64,000 nt of DNA from Apostichopus japonicus. Its lineage: Eukaryota > Echinodermata > Holothuroidea > Aspidochirotida > Stichopodidae. The notes under the pieces were generated by a model. The model was not told the origin of the DNA and did not search any database. It saw only the letters and a program-made list of their open reading frames with translations. A program made the translations under genes and the position numbers. Of this stretch, positions 12,101 through 25,740 are shown in pieces. Every line of letters starts with the position of its first letter. The stretch's first letter is position 1. The DNA is taken from positions 31,198,666 to 31,262,665 of the forward strand of contig NC_092579.1 of NCBI RefSeq assembly GCF_037975245.1, written 5' to 3'.

Positions 12101-13960
12101 TATGCAGTCAGAGCCTACAGAACAACAGTCTCCTCCCTTGAAAATAGTATGTTAGTTTCCTTAACCGTGTTATTTTTCACCCTTAACTTTACCTTTCTCC
12201 CTTTAAATCTTTTCTTACAGTTATTCCACTTACAACATCTATTCTTTCCACATAGCCTAGCCAATATGCCTCCCATGAAAAACCTTAGTTAACTCCCCTG
12301 AAAATGTTAATGTAAGTTGTTCAACTTTTAAGTGGGAGGAAAATAACGTTGTTAGGGGAGGGAACAGATGGCCCCAGGCTAGGCCTACCACCAAATGAAA
12401 ATGGGAAACCTAGGCTAGCCTACCAAAGCGAAGGCTAGATAGAGATGAGGACTAACTAGCCTATCCTAGGCTTCTTATACAAGCAACAGTACTTTGTAAA
12501 ATGAAATTCTCAAGCAATTAGGCCTAGCTCTGTGGTCTAATTGATGTTAGTGATGGTTCAAGTATGGAGAAAACTCTCCATGAAAGCTGATGTTACCTAG
12601 CATAGGCAACTAAATTGATATACATGTATTAATTTGATCAACTAGCATAATTTTGACCTGAAGCTAGGCTTAACAGTATTGGTCCAACTCTTGGCATATC
12701 TTTATCAGATCATAGCCTTTTTTGATGCCTAAGGCATGATTTTATGGTCTGCAGAACTGTTTCACTGAAACTTTGATTATTATTAAACCGAATTCAAACT
12801 TTGCTAAGTCGACCTCTCATTGTTGAGTAATTGTCTTTGATTTGGTTTTCAATTTGAAAACATTGATTGAAAGCTGTGAGGAACACAACTCATGGTAAAC
12901 ACATATTAAGAGTATTGAGAGATAAGTACAATATATAGTATCTCTGTCCTTGGTGATATAGAATATTATTACACAGGTGCTAGAAGTCATGGAAGCACAT
13001 GATGGTTTACCATGAATATACTAATATGTTGTTGGTACTTGTGTGTTGGCTGAAAAGCCAGTTTTCATCTTTGCTAAGTGTACTTGTTGTAGTGTCGGTC
13101 CTTATTTCACTTGTCAAGTTTCTCGTTTCAAGAATGATGTTTATTTCAGACATTTTTCAATTTTCCAGTTCCTCATGAATGTGCTTGCTAAGTTTGTTTA
13201 AACTAGTACATGCTCTCCAAATTGTTTGACTGATGAAATGTTCTCAAATTGTGTTGAATTCATTCCTTTCAATCAGCTTGACCATTATAGTGAACAATAT
13301 ACATCAAAGGAAGTTTTGGCATTTTACGAAGTACTCCATAGGTTTGATAGCAATGTCTAGTAAGGTTCATTAAAGAGTCATATTGCAAGTATTAAAAATA
13401 AACAGGCACTTAGTAACAAATAGAGGTACAGTTTATTCATGTTTGTAAACATTCATCAAAAAGGTATCTGCATATGCAAACAGAAAGATGATCTTATGTA
13501 AAACTACTTTAAAAAAAATACTTAAATTTATGTCACACCAAAGGTATATATATACTGTACATATTGCTTTGATATTTGTCATTACAGCATTGCATTGGCC
13601 ACACTGATTCACAAGGAGACTCCATGAACTGTGACTGTAACATCCTGCTGGAGGTCTGAGACATTGAAGATTCTGTAATGCTTCCGTTTGGGTATGCAGT
13701 TTACTATAGTAACACAGAAATATTTAAGCTCTGGTATTTGTTTCGTTTATTTCTACCATTAAACCACAATCATATACATTTGTTTATATATTGTTATATC
13801 AATGAGGCAGCAGTCAGGGTTGTTTAGGTAGTCAGGGGGAGGGAAGGGAGGGAGTGTATAAAAATGAGTCTAGTTGCAATGTCTATCTGCTTTCCAATAT
13901 ATGAAATCTTCTTATCTTTTACAATACTGTCTCAGGTGAAAGAAGAAGATGAAGAAAATT
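9111..13960. other. non-coding DNA, part TAGGCCTA-rich
   Basis: No supported gene. ORFs here are short and lack protein character. G/C homopolymers occur near 10088, 10558 and 11033. The dense TAGGCCTA section is listed separately. A tRNA gene or splice-bounded exon was looked for and not found. Confidence 0.5.
11150..12620. repeat. region enriched in the palindrome TAGGCCTA and CTAGGC
   Basis: Between 11160 and 11470, and again at 12370-12620, the words TAGGCCTA, AGGCCTA, CTAGGC and TAGCCTA recur every few tens of bases without a fixed period. It is not a tandem array, so this is a compositional or motif enrichment rather than a satellite. I associate such TAGGCCTA enrichment with echinoderm non-coding DNA from memory; the function, if any, is unknown. 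Confidence 0.5.
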
Positions 13961-14025
13961 GAAGGAAAATTGTGAGTCTTGGATGTCTGTAATGAAGCTG
14001 GATCAGGTTTAGAACAAGTGGTTGA

Positions 14026-14130
14026 AAGATCATAAACTCCACCAAATACGAGAAGATCCTTCAAGCCTGTCCTCTACAGAGAGATCTGGAAGTGTTATCT
14101 GGAGGTGATTTAATAGAAATTGGAGAAAAA
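14026..14130 (+). pseudogene. ABCC (MRP) transporter exon copy 1, 5'-truncated
   Basis: This segment is nearly identical to the second half of the exon at 15456-15632. It covers the part of nucleotide-binding domain 1 between Walker A and the ABC signature, and ends at the codons for EIGEK. It keeps a good splice donor (AAA/GTAAGA at 14131) but lacks the 5' half and the acceptor, so it cannot splice in as a normal exon. Both copies are followed by the same intron sequence (about 60 nt including CAGTATCATGAACATCAGTC), so a genomic segment was duplicated, not a cDNA. Confidence 0.7.
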
Positions 14131-14217
14131 GTAAGATTCAAGGAAAACATCAGTGTGAGCCAGTATCATGAACATCAGTCTTGTCCTCTCAACAGTTGAT
14201 TGTTGTCAAGATCATTT

Positions 14218-16380
<2,163 letters not shown>

Positions 16381-16419
16381 GTGCATTCCTCTCCTTGTGC
16401 ATTCCTCTCCTTTCCTTAG

Positions 16420-16446
16420 GGTTCTGTGGACTATATTGATCAACAG
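16420..16446 (+). pseudogene. ABCC exon copy 3, first 27 nt, cut off near a LINE
   Basis: The pyrimidine tract and acceptor (CTCTCCTTTCCTTAG) plus the next 27 nt match the start of the exon at 15456. Translation gives GSVDYIDQQ against RSLAYVAQQ. Similarity then ends close to the 5' limit of the LINE at about 16450. This third acceptor copy shows the exon and its flanks were amplified at least three times. Confidence 0.55.
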
Positions 16447-16708
16447 TTAGCTTTTTGACATAGCGCCACCCCATCATCCTTCACTCTATGACTTACCCGC
16501 CATTTACAAAACGTACGCCTCCTTGGATACCAACACAACGCTGCAGAGTACACTTTCGATTCATAGTGTGTCTCTTCAAAAGGAGTTCCTATTCTTTCCG
16601 TCCGCCGTCTTAGGCTGGAGACTAATTCTTTCTAGTAAGTAAAGTTTATAATCAATTTCATTGTATAAAAGCCATTTAAAACCCGTAGGGAGGGGCTGTT
16701 TTGCCAAT

Positions 16709-17870
16709 ATGACAACCCCTTACCCACCTATAACCGCCCCCTTAGTCGAAAACCTAAACCTCTCTGATTTTGACATAGACATTAATGACTGGATCCCTGT
16801 ACAAAAATAGCAGAAAAAGACAACGTCCAATATACGTTGAAATAAACCCATCTCCAAACTCTAAACCAACCACCAAAAAGTCCGCTCAAACAATCACTGT
16901 ATCAGGAATCTTACCAGAACTATCAAAAAACCCAATAAACACTTGCTAAACTAATCAATGAAGAAAAACCAAATGCCATGATCTCAAATATAAACCGTCT
17001 TCGTAGTAACGACATCCTAATCACCCCCCATGACCCTAAAACTGCAAATATCCTCCTGAAACCATGGAATCAAAAGACTTAACTAGGCAACCCCAAACCA
17101 AGAATCCCCAAAAAAGTATGACAAAGAAACTTCTCCGTAGTAGCCTGTGGCATAAACCCTGAAATTCAAATCAAAGATATTTTTAACAAGAACTCAAAGA
17201 CCAAGAATACACCCCAATACAAGCTAAAAGACTCATTAGTCATGCCACAAACAATACAGCTTGGAAAGTAAAAATGACGTTTGAAGAACAAGAGCCTCAA
17301 CAATCCCTAATCAAACAAGGTTTCTACTTAGGATACTCTAAACACAAAACAGAAGAATACCACGAACCCCCCCAAATCACTCAATGTTTCAAATGTCAAC
17401 TCTTTGGACACACCCCCCATACTTGCAAAAATCAAACCAGATGTCTCAGATGTGGCAAAAACCACAGAGTTAAAGACTGTCCCAAACCAAAAGAAAACCC
17501 AAAATGTGCCAATTGCTCAGGGACTCATGTCGCCCTTTACAAAGGATGCCCAAAATTTAAAGAAGCTAAAACTGAAGCTAATAACAAACAACAAGAACAA
17601 AGAACCTACGCGAATGTAACCAATTTTACCCATAAAATTGAAATAACGAATAAAATCGTCACTGAAAAAAAACTTAATATCGCAACCTTTGTAATTGAAT
17701 TAGTACAATACACCTTCCAAACAGCCAACATTAATATTAAATCTGACGACCTTGCCAGTTACGCCACCGTGTTAGCACTAAAACACCTAAACTTAAATAT
17801 CCCAGAAACTGTAATTATGGAACGTCTCCACCATCCTTCAATATTTAGCCCTCCTCAATCACCTACATGA
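16709..17870 (+). pseudogene. LINE copy A ORF1 (gag-like, three zinc knuckles)
   Basis: The likely start is ATG at 16709 (MTTPYPPITAPLVENLNL). The frame is broken by a stop and shifts between 16800 and 17270, then stays open from 17274 to the TGA at 17868-17870. The open part has three cysteine knuckles at about residues 38-51 (CFKCQLFGHTPHTC), 57-69 (CLRCGKNHRVKDC) and 78-93 (CANCSGTHVALYKGC). This pattern is known from ORF1 proteins of Jockey-group LINEs, where it binds element RNA. The stop overlaps the start of ORF2 in an ATGA. Confidence 0.8.
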
Positions 17871-20632
17871 CAAGCACACTCCCTCCTTCGGTCAAGTTCC
17901 TCCACCTAAATATCAACAGTATCCTTCCAAAATTAAGCCTCCTACTTAGTATATTCGCCAACCACTCCCCGGATATCATTTCTTTAAACTAAACTAAATA
18001 CAAATTCCCACCTTAGCATCCCTGGTTACCAAACTTTCAGACACGATATCTCTCGATATATGGTTTGAGTACTTATTGCTGAAAAAAACAACCTCAAAGC
18101 CACCCTCCTCCCAAACAAACCCAAACAATTGAAATTGTACTCAAAAGAGACAATAAACCTCTCCACATTATTAGCTATTATAGTCCCCAAATGAGACCAT
18201 ATCCACAATCAAAAACAGTTCTAATAAAAATACAATACTACTAGGAGATTTAAATGCCCACCACATCATTTTTGGTAGCACCAAAATATCTGAAAAAGGC
18301 ATATCCCTCTTAGAAATATGTGATAAACACAACTTAACAATAATTAACCAAAATACCAAAACTAGGATAAACCCAATAAACAATAATACTGAACTACTTG
18401 ACTACGCCATAACCTCAAACCACCTTGCAACTAAAACTCATTCGATTCAAATCCTAGAAGATGACCTAATCAGTGACCATTTTCCACTCCTTTTTGAGCT
18501 AGACATAAACCTCAGTCGCATCCAAAATAACGAATTAACGTATAATTACAATAAAGCAGACTGGACATCATTTAAAAAGGGATCATAACAAACAACACTA
18601 TTGCCAATTACCACAACAACAAGCTAAATTACATCGGCATATATTGTGACAGCATTGCCCAACATATCTTTAATACCTTCAAAAAACACTGCCCCTTAAA
18701 AACAAAACAGAAATCCAAAACTAAATAGGAATATTTTTACACTAAATAAATCAGACGTCGACTACATAGAACCTATATGATCTCCCCAGATCCAACTCTA
18801 AAAACCTAAATTAACCAACTTGAAAAACAAATAAATAGACAAATATCGGCGGTCGACCAAAACCGAGTCCAAAACAAATGCGATTCAATCATTAATGACA
18901 AAAACCCAAAACACTTTTGGAAAAATTAAAGAAATATCGAAAACCCATTACAACCCAAACACAGGTAATACAGACGAATGCCTTAGAGATAAAGTAGGAA
19001 ACCTCATCACAAAAACTTAAGACCAAATAAAGCTTAGTGAATCATACTTGAAAACTATATTCAATATCTTAGATGGCCCTCCATACGATAACAGATTCCA
19101 ACACAAAATAAACCGTACAATTATCTGTAATGCAACCAGCTTTATCCCCAACTTCTAAGGATGTCTCAACAAAAACATCCCTCTACTCAAAGAAATAGAT
19201 ATAAATGATTGGTATAGTGCCACTGAATATGCAAAAATGCCTCCTCTCCTGGTCTTGATAACATAAATGACCTAATGCTAAAAGATTCCCCTCCGTGGGC
19301 CTCCGATATTCATTAACTCTCATATTTTCCCATTATTTAACGAACTCCTTAGACTGGGTCATTTCCCAACCCTGTGGACATCCGCCAAAATGATTTTAAT
19401 ACCGAAACTAAGTAAAGACACACCAAAATTCAAAACTATCAACCAATTAGTCTCCTACCAGCCTTAGGTAAGATTTTCGAAAGAATTATAGATAACCGCA
19501 CCAGAAACCACCTTGAGCAAATTAATCACTTTGCCCGTATCAATCAGGCTAATTCCGGGCACACAAATCTACAATAAACCAAACTTTCCACCTTTCCAAA
19601 GAAATTCGCATCGGCTTCATAAAAAAACATGATACCACTGCCCTCTTCCTTGATGCCAAAAAGGAGTTCGACAAAACTTGGCACAACGGCATAAGAATTT
19701 AACTACTTAACTTTAATCTCCCCTCCAATTACACCAGACTTCTTTCCTCTTTCCTTAGTGAGCGCAATGCCAAAATATGCTACAAAAACCAACAATCAAA
19801 ACCTTTTCCACTTGGTGCAGGGACTCCACAGGGCGCTGTTTTCAGCCCCCTCCCCTGCACCCTATATGTTAATGATTTGAACATCCCCCCTCTATCTAAA
19901 TGCAACTATAGTCAGTACACTGACGACATAGCCATTTGGAGCACCAGTAAAAATATCTATATGACGGAACTAAATATTAAAAGAGCAATTACACATCTCG
20001 AAAAGTGGTGCTCGATGTGGAGAACAAAAATATATCCCTCAATATCTAACCTAGCCAATTTCTCTATAATAAACTCAAAATACCATAACCATATTGCCAA
20101 AATGAATCTTTTCAACACCTCAATCACTGCTACTCCTAATGCAACCTTCCTTGGTACCACTTTCGATAGCAAATTATCGTTTAATCTACTTTGTAACAGA
20201 ACTGCAGGACGCTGCTGGTTGCAACTTAAATCCATTCAAATCCTCTCACACAAATATAACTTCCCTCCGAAAACCATTATCCAAATCTATAAATCCAAAG
20301 TAAAAATGATTCTCAGTTACGGGAGCATCTCCCTGCTTACCATCTCTAATCCCAATAAACAAATTTTAAACAGAATCCACCCCACAGCTTATCGACTCGC
20401 ACTCAAAATCCCTACCTATATTGCTACTTTGTACGTTCTCCGTGCAGGAAACACAAAATCTACTTTCACCCGACTTGAAGAATTCAACACCAAGTTGTAC
20501 AAAAACAACCTCGAGAACGACCCTTTGATTGAAGACCTCCCCCTGAAATACAAAGTCGCAACAACTCACTACCCCAAAACCAAACCCTTTCTGTATTCAC
20601 AATTGTTACTACTTAAAGTCTCATTCCATTAA
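17867..20632 (+). pseudogene. LINE copy A ORF2 (AP endonuclease and reverse transcriptase)
   Basis: Begins at the overlapping ATGA with MTSTLPPSVKFLHLNINS, the typical start of an APE-type endonuclease. Many in-frame stops follow. RT motifs are recognisable: a GTPQGAVFSP block near 19820-19850, then QYTDDIAIW near 19912-19940 as the catalytic YxDD box. The thumb or connection region stays open to 20632. Enzymatically dead. In the family this protein nicks the target and reverse transcribes element RNA. Confidence 0.8.
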
Positions 20633-21281
20633 AAAAATCCTTTCCTAAATGGTTCTAGGCCCAAGAATACTTATATATACAGATTATATTGTTACCAAAC
20701 AATAGAAACCACAACCACTCCCTACCCAAACAATAGAAACCACTCCGTCTCCACAATTCTCAGTACTTAAAAAATTCCTCTCCTTTAGAAATCCCTCCCT
20801 AAGTGACTCTTTGACTCTGACCTCGGGTATGATTATGGCTATCCTGTCCAATGTAAATATATAAGACTTCATTTACCAGCAATTCCCTGACTGAACATAG
20901 ACAACCTTTCCAAGAAAAAAAAAAAAAAATGTCTATTCTATAAAAACAAACTTATTATCCCCCGTAGGACCTCTCGCCAGGTCGACCAGGGGTTAAACTC
21001 CTTTTGATTTGATATCAACAACAACAAAGACAAAACTTTTACTCGAATTAAAAAAAAAAGGTAACTAATTTCATTTATTTCATTTCATTTATTGATTTTT
21101 GTTCTATTTTAACATAAGTATGACATATGACATAGAAGGAGATAAGAAACAAAACTTGTGAAAGGAAGTGTATTAAAAAACCCTATAGGGCTTGTCCGGT
21201 AGTGACACTCCCTAAAAACTCCCTAAACTCTAAACTCCCTAAAGACATCATGATTAGATTTTGGTTTCATTTAATCAATAG

Positions 21282-21354
21282 GTAGAGGAATTGGACACTC
21301 TTGCGCAAGATATCAACGACTTGAAGTACTCTGCTCAGGCGGCCTCCATTCTAG
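21282..21354 (+). CDS. SRP68: SRP68 penultimate exon
   Basis: A 73-nt exon bounded by an acceptor (TTAATCAATAG) and a donor (CTAG/GTATGT). In phase 0 it encodes VEELDTLAQDINDLKYSAQ then AASIL and one base of the next codon. That base joins the first two bases of the exon at 22551 to make GAT, an exact phase match. SRP68 is the 68-kDa protein of the signal recognition particle; with SRP72 it binds 7S RNA and acts in co-translational ER targeting. Upstream exons are not visible; the decayed LINE and ABCC exon relics lie just upstream and may sit in its intron. Confidence 0.75.
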
Positions 21355-22550
21355 GTATGTACTTAATAATAATATAATAATAATAATAATCAATGTACTG
21401 TGTTTGGAAAGAAACTTTTTGCTGCTTTGGATGAAGATTAAGGATTCTTGTTTTTCAAAAGGCAAAATGCAAGATGGACTATATATGAAAGGATGAATAC
21501 CAAAACTTTAAGAAAAGAAATTGGGTGGGGGGGGGAGGGGGAATCAGGCAGAGACCATCATGTTACTACCCTGTTAATTTTGTGTAGGACGCTGGTTAAT
21601 TTAAAAGGAAGAAATCCTTTAGTACCCTTGAGTTTCTGAAAGGTTTCTTCTTTGGGATAACAGTGGAGAGACATATCGATGTTCTCTTTTGGGTCTGATC
21701 GTCAGGAAAATGCAGATTAAACTGCCGTGTCCATTTGGAACCTTGGAATTGAACCCTGCTACTGGAACAAATGTATTCCATCAGAGCATAGACAATGATT
21801 CAGAGAAATATGGCCTTTATATTAATAATCTGTTGTTTTCTTTCCCAAATTTTTCTCTTTGGTTAAACAATGAGTGAAAAGATTCATTCGGTTGGAAGCA
21901 GCACCGCCCCTTTTCACACCTTTTTTTTTGGGGGGGGGGGAAGAGACCTATTAGCCCTTAGGGTCTGAAAATATTACAATAGGATTATTGTGGTGGACAG
22001 GACAGACAACAGTTATTTTTGCTTGTAGCTGAATGTATGATGTTCAGGGATCACAAGGAAGTATCAAAAGCCTGATCAAAACTGCCGTCTTTTGTACTAT
22101 CGAAATTTGTCAGAATAAAGAAATTGAAAGCCAAAATATAAAGAGTTTATCTGGCCTTGTAGACTGCGATTGAACCAGTCTCTGTCATCTACAAATAATA
22201 GAAAGTGGGTATCCATTTCTGTTTGTGACAGCAATAACAAAAAATGACTGCAAATTAACAAGTTTTTGTAAACTTTCTCTATTCAGGGATTTGAATCCCA
22301 AATTCCACTCGAATATACCCCCCCCCCCCCCCTACTTATGAACTGTCACGTAGCTCAAGGTGACAAACTTACTACAAAGATGAGAATAGGCCTTAGGTGG
22401 TTCCTAATTCAATGACATTTCTCACAGTTAATTGAATTGACTTCCCCCACCCTCCGGATTATCCTCACCCATAGAAAATACCCTCCACCCAAGAATACAT
22501 AAAAAAAAAAACCATGGCTTACCAAGAACCTCTCTGCATTCATTTTTCAG

Positions 22551-22849
22551 ATTCCAATGAACCTTTCATCAGCAAAGGAATGGCGCAACTCGGTCTGAAG
22601 GACAATCGACCGCTGGCGGAATGGCTTGACCGGTACAACGCCAACCAGCCGGACCTGGCCGCCAAGCCCAACTTCACCACATTTCCACTGGACTTTAAGC
22701 CGTCACCGTGCAAACCGCTCTTCTTTGACATAGCTCTGAACCATATAGAGTTACCCTCCTTGGATGAGAAACTGGAACAGAATAAATCGTCCCCGCAGGG
22801 GGGTCTGGGTGGGTTCCTGCGTGGATGGTGGAGCGGGGGTGAAAAGTAA
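22551..22849 (+). CDS. SRP68: SRP68 last exon, C-terminus
   Basis: A 299-nt exon after the acceptor TGCATTCATTTTTCAG. It starts in phase 1 and ends at TAA 22847-22849, giving about 99 residues. The segments FTTFPLDFKPSPCKPLFFD and IALNHIELPSLDEKLEQ match the conserved SRP68 C-terminus as I know it (FPP.F.PIPCKPLFFDLALNH). This is the part that contacts SRP72. The tail is glycine-rich (GGLGGFLRGWWSGGEK), where vertebrates also end in a G/F-rich tail. GC content and codon use are clearly higher than in the flanks, as for a real gene. I am fairly sure of the family, less of orthology. Confidence 0.85.
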
Positions 22850-24390
22850 CTCTCGATTTGCCACGATGTCGGAAAAAGGATTTCGGAAAAAGGTCTTTTG
22901 TATACATAAGCCGGTAGTATTTGGGAGGGCTCTCACTCTTCTCCTGCATGTGCTATAATCATCTTTTATTTAAGTTTTATTTGATTTTATTTGTTTTTTA
23001 GTATAGAAAACTACACCTTGTTGCAATGCAAACACCTCTGTGTTTGCATTGCAACAAAGGAAGGCCAAAAAGAATAACACTCACTTTTTTAACCTGGCTT
23101 GGCAAACAAAATTTGAAGAATATTCAAAATGGGAATTGGAATTTTATATATTTTGGATTTGGTGTTTGTGTGTTTATCTTGTTTAGAGAAAAAGAAGAAA
23201 AAAACAGCATCTTTATTTGATGGGGCTTTAAAGTTTTAAAAATGGGTTTCGGTTGTTGATTTCTTGGTCTACAAACATTGTGGTGCTTGACTGACTGACA
23301 CTTTATGGGGGCATGATAAGGTGACTGAATTTAATATTGGCAGGAGTTATGGATGGTAGTTGGAAGGACCAGGGGTGGGGTGGGGGGTGGTGAGGCGAAG
23401 GATAGAGAAGGAGAAATGAAAGTGAAGAGGGAGAATCTTTGAATTGAATTTTCAGTTTGCAGTAGCACAGGTTTGCTGCATGATAAGGCTATATTTAAAG
23501 AAACTTTCAATAATGCACTCTTCGTGTATATAATTTGGGGTGTGGTAGTCGGAGCGGGGGGGGGGGGGTGATTGAGACAGCAATGAAAGGGAGCAACCTT
23601 TCCACATATATGTTGTTTGTGCTATGGTAGTAACGTTTCCTTTTTCAAACTGGAGGGCAAAAAATGTAAAAATTGAGTTATCTAAAATTAATTCAAAATC
23701 AGGTTTAGTTAATAAATGAAAGTTAAAGACAATTTTATTGATGGTAGCAGGGGCGCCATGGTATTGTAAACTGAATCAGCAATCAGCCATGGAAGGCCAA
23801 CTCCTTTTTGTTGGGAACTTGTCGTCAAGCAAACCTATGGATTCAAGCCCTATCTGGCTAAAGTAAGATGGGGTTATTATTTTTATCTAGGAGAAATCAA
23901 TTCTTTTTCCCCTCATGTTGAAATGGTCTTCCAAATGTTTAAAAAAAAATGTCCAAAAAGAATGTACTGGTGTGAATTGGATAGCCACCTGGTGTGAAGT
24001 AAAAAGGCCATAGGCTTATCCCATATGTGCATGTGACTGCTTAGTATCATTAAATAACTGCCCTCCAGGCTGATATTATAAATAATAGAAACATTATAGA
24101 AACTAACTGTCTGTTGTCACCCAACCATCTCAATAGTAGATGCAGGTATCACTAAGAATGTTTATGAAATATGTATTGCATGTTTTGATTAGTATTTGCA
24201 TAATAATTTGATGAGGGATAACCTGTTTCTGGACAGGTAGTTGAAGGGTATTAACTGTGGTGGGAGGGATGAAGGTATATCCTGTCCATGAACTGATTTG
24301 TCATTAAAAAAAAGAAGTTATTTCAAAGTCTATTCTTTTTTTTCCTTTTTTTCTTCCTTTTACATGAGTATTGTAAAAGGAAAAGCAAAG
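22850..24390. other. SRP68 3' flank and non-coding DNA
   Basis: No further exon is seen. The stretch has the hairpin above, G-rich runs at 23368-23390 and 23555-23570, and otherwise AT-rich sequence. No canonical AATAAA was recognised close behind the stop codon, so the mRNA end is undetermined. Confidence 0.5.
23018..23057 (+). other. perfect 18-bp hairpin downstream of SRP68
   Basis: TTGTTGCAATGCAAACAC (23018-23035), loop CTCT, then its exact complement (23040-23057). It lies about 170 nt after the SRP68 stop, so probably in the 3' UTR or just past it. No poly(A) signal was found between the stop and the hairpin. Confidence 0.8.
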
Positions 24391-24394
24391 ATTG

Positions 24395-24460
24395 AGTTTG
24401 AGCCAGGGACCTTGAGATGCAAAAGCAAAAGTCTTTACCACTAGACCATTAGGTGGGCCT
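24395..24460 (-). repeat. tRNA-derived sequence (SINE-like head)
   Basis: On the minus strand there is an A-box-like TGGTCTAGTGGTAAAGAC followed 35-40 nt later by a B-box-like GGTCCCTGGCTCAAA. The spacing fits a tRNA gene, but the B box departs from GGTTCGAATCC and the stems do not pair well. I read it as a tRNA pseudogene or SINE head, not a working tRNA. Confidence 0.45.
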
Positions 24461-24559
24461 CTGGTTTCTAAAGCTTTACAAATATTTAAAGATCCTGCTG
24501 TTTGGACTTAGTCGTTTTTTGTAAAAACATTTTCTCCACTACTCCCTCACCCCCGATTA

Positions 24560-24840
24560 GCTAGTCAGGGGGAGGGGTGGCAGCGAACTCACCTTGTCTG
24601 CGTTGAACCTTGTCAGGGGGAGGGGTGGCGGCGAACTCCACTTGTCCGTGCCTTTACCTTGTCGGGGAGGGGGCAGCGACCTCACCTTGTCCGCACCCTC
24701 ACCCCCTCTCATCCTCCCCCTCTCACCTGTCACCCTCGGTACTCACCTTGTCCACCTGCCAGGAGGAGGGGGACCGCCCGCCTTTGGGATTCACCTTATC
24801 CACTTGTCAGAACTCCTTTTGCGAGTACTCACCTGGGGCT
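24560..24840 (+). repeat. GC-rich imperfect repeat with G-runs
   Basis: The phrase CAGGGGGAGGGGTGGC followed by GGCGAACTC occurs twice about 55 bp apart, then diverges into CTCACCTTGTCC repeats with G- and C-runs. It produces long spurious ORFs in several frames. The G-runs could form G-quadruplexes. Confidence 0.6.
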
Positions 24841-24984
24841 TGAACCGATGCAATCCAAACCAATCGCTTACTGAACGATGGAATAACCAATTACACCATT
24901 TCGGTTCCCTCTGGAAAAACTTCGTTTCTTATATTTATACTTCCACTCCCTCCAAAGAACAGAAAAGTAAAAGGCTCTGTCTAG

Positions 24985-25735
24985 ACATTAACCGCAGACA
25001 TGATGCTCTGTCTGGGAATCGAACCGGAGACATGGAGTTTGTCTGTGTCTCTCCAGTCCAGAGCACTACCAACTGCGCCACTAGAACTGTTGAGAATTAA
25101 TGCTCGTTTCTAATATTTAAACTTCAAAGTCCAGAATGGAAGAAGGAAAAGAAAATCAAATCAAACTGCTCTCTCTGGGAATCGAACCTGAGACATGGAG
25201 TTTGTCAGTCCAGAGCACTACCAACTGCGCCACTAGAACTGTTGAGAATTAATGCTCGTTTCTAATATTTAAACTTCTAAGTCCAGAATGGAAGAAGGAA
25301 AAGAGAAAAAATCAAAATGCTCTGTCTGGGAATCGAACCTGAGACACGGAGTTTGTGAGTCCAGAGCACTACCAACTGCGCCACTAGAACTGTTGAGAAT
25401 TAATGCTCGTTTCTAATATTTAAACTTCAAAGTCCAGAATAGAAGAAGGAAAAGAGAAGAAATCAAAATGCTCTGTCTGGGAATCGAACCTGAGACACAG
25501 AGTTTGTGAGTCCAGAGCACTACCAACTGCGCCACTAGAACTGTTGAGAATTAATGCTCGTTTCTAATATTTAAACTTCAAAGTCCAGAATGGAAGAAGG
25601 AAAAGAGAAGAAATCAAAATGCTCTGTCTGGGAATCGAACCTGAGACACGGAGTTTGTCAGTCCAGAGCACTACCAACTGCGCCACTAGAACTGCTGAGA
25701 ATTAATGCTCGTTTCTAATATTTAAACTTCAAGGT
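24985..25735 (-). repeat. five-copy tandem array of a tRNA-like unit (151-bp period)
   Basis: Five head-to-tail units; GGGAATCGAACC starts recur at about 25014, 25177, 25328, 25479 and 25630 (spacings 163, 151, 151, 151). Minus-strand reading gives a tRNA-like head: A box TGGCGCAGTTGGTAGTGC, a 17-27-nt middle, and B box GGTTCGATTCC. Each head joins a 75-nt AT-rich spacer. The T-stem has mismatches and the acceptor pairs only about five of seven bases, so these are not convincing functional tRNAs. RNA polymerase III promoter boxes are nevertheless intact in all units. Confidence 0.8.
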
Positions 25736-25740
25736 CCAGA

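Larger units (their letters stand above)
16450..21056 (+). mobile_element. non-LTR retrotransposon (Jockey-like LINE), copy A, decayed
   Basis: Full-length-looking LINE: a 5' segment of about 260 nt, ORF1 with three CCHC knuckles, ORF2 with endonuclease and reverse transcriptase, and a 3' end closing in an A-rich run at about 21046-21059. No RNase H domain is evident. Many stops and frameshifts break both ORFs. A second partial copy lies at 27312-29537. Target duplications could not be identified. Confidence 0.85.

Noticed and set aside
24594-25100. 168-codon ORF
   Set aside because: It runs through the G-rich minisatellite and into the opposite strand of a tRNA-like unit; overlapping frames are open equally and no protein character is present.
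25005-25690. Cluster of functional tRNA genes
   Set aside because: Although the A and B boxes are good, the T-stem mispairs at two or more positions and the acceptor stem pairs only about five of seven bases in every unit.
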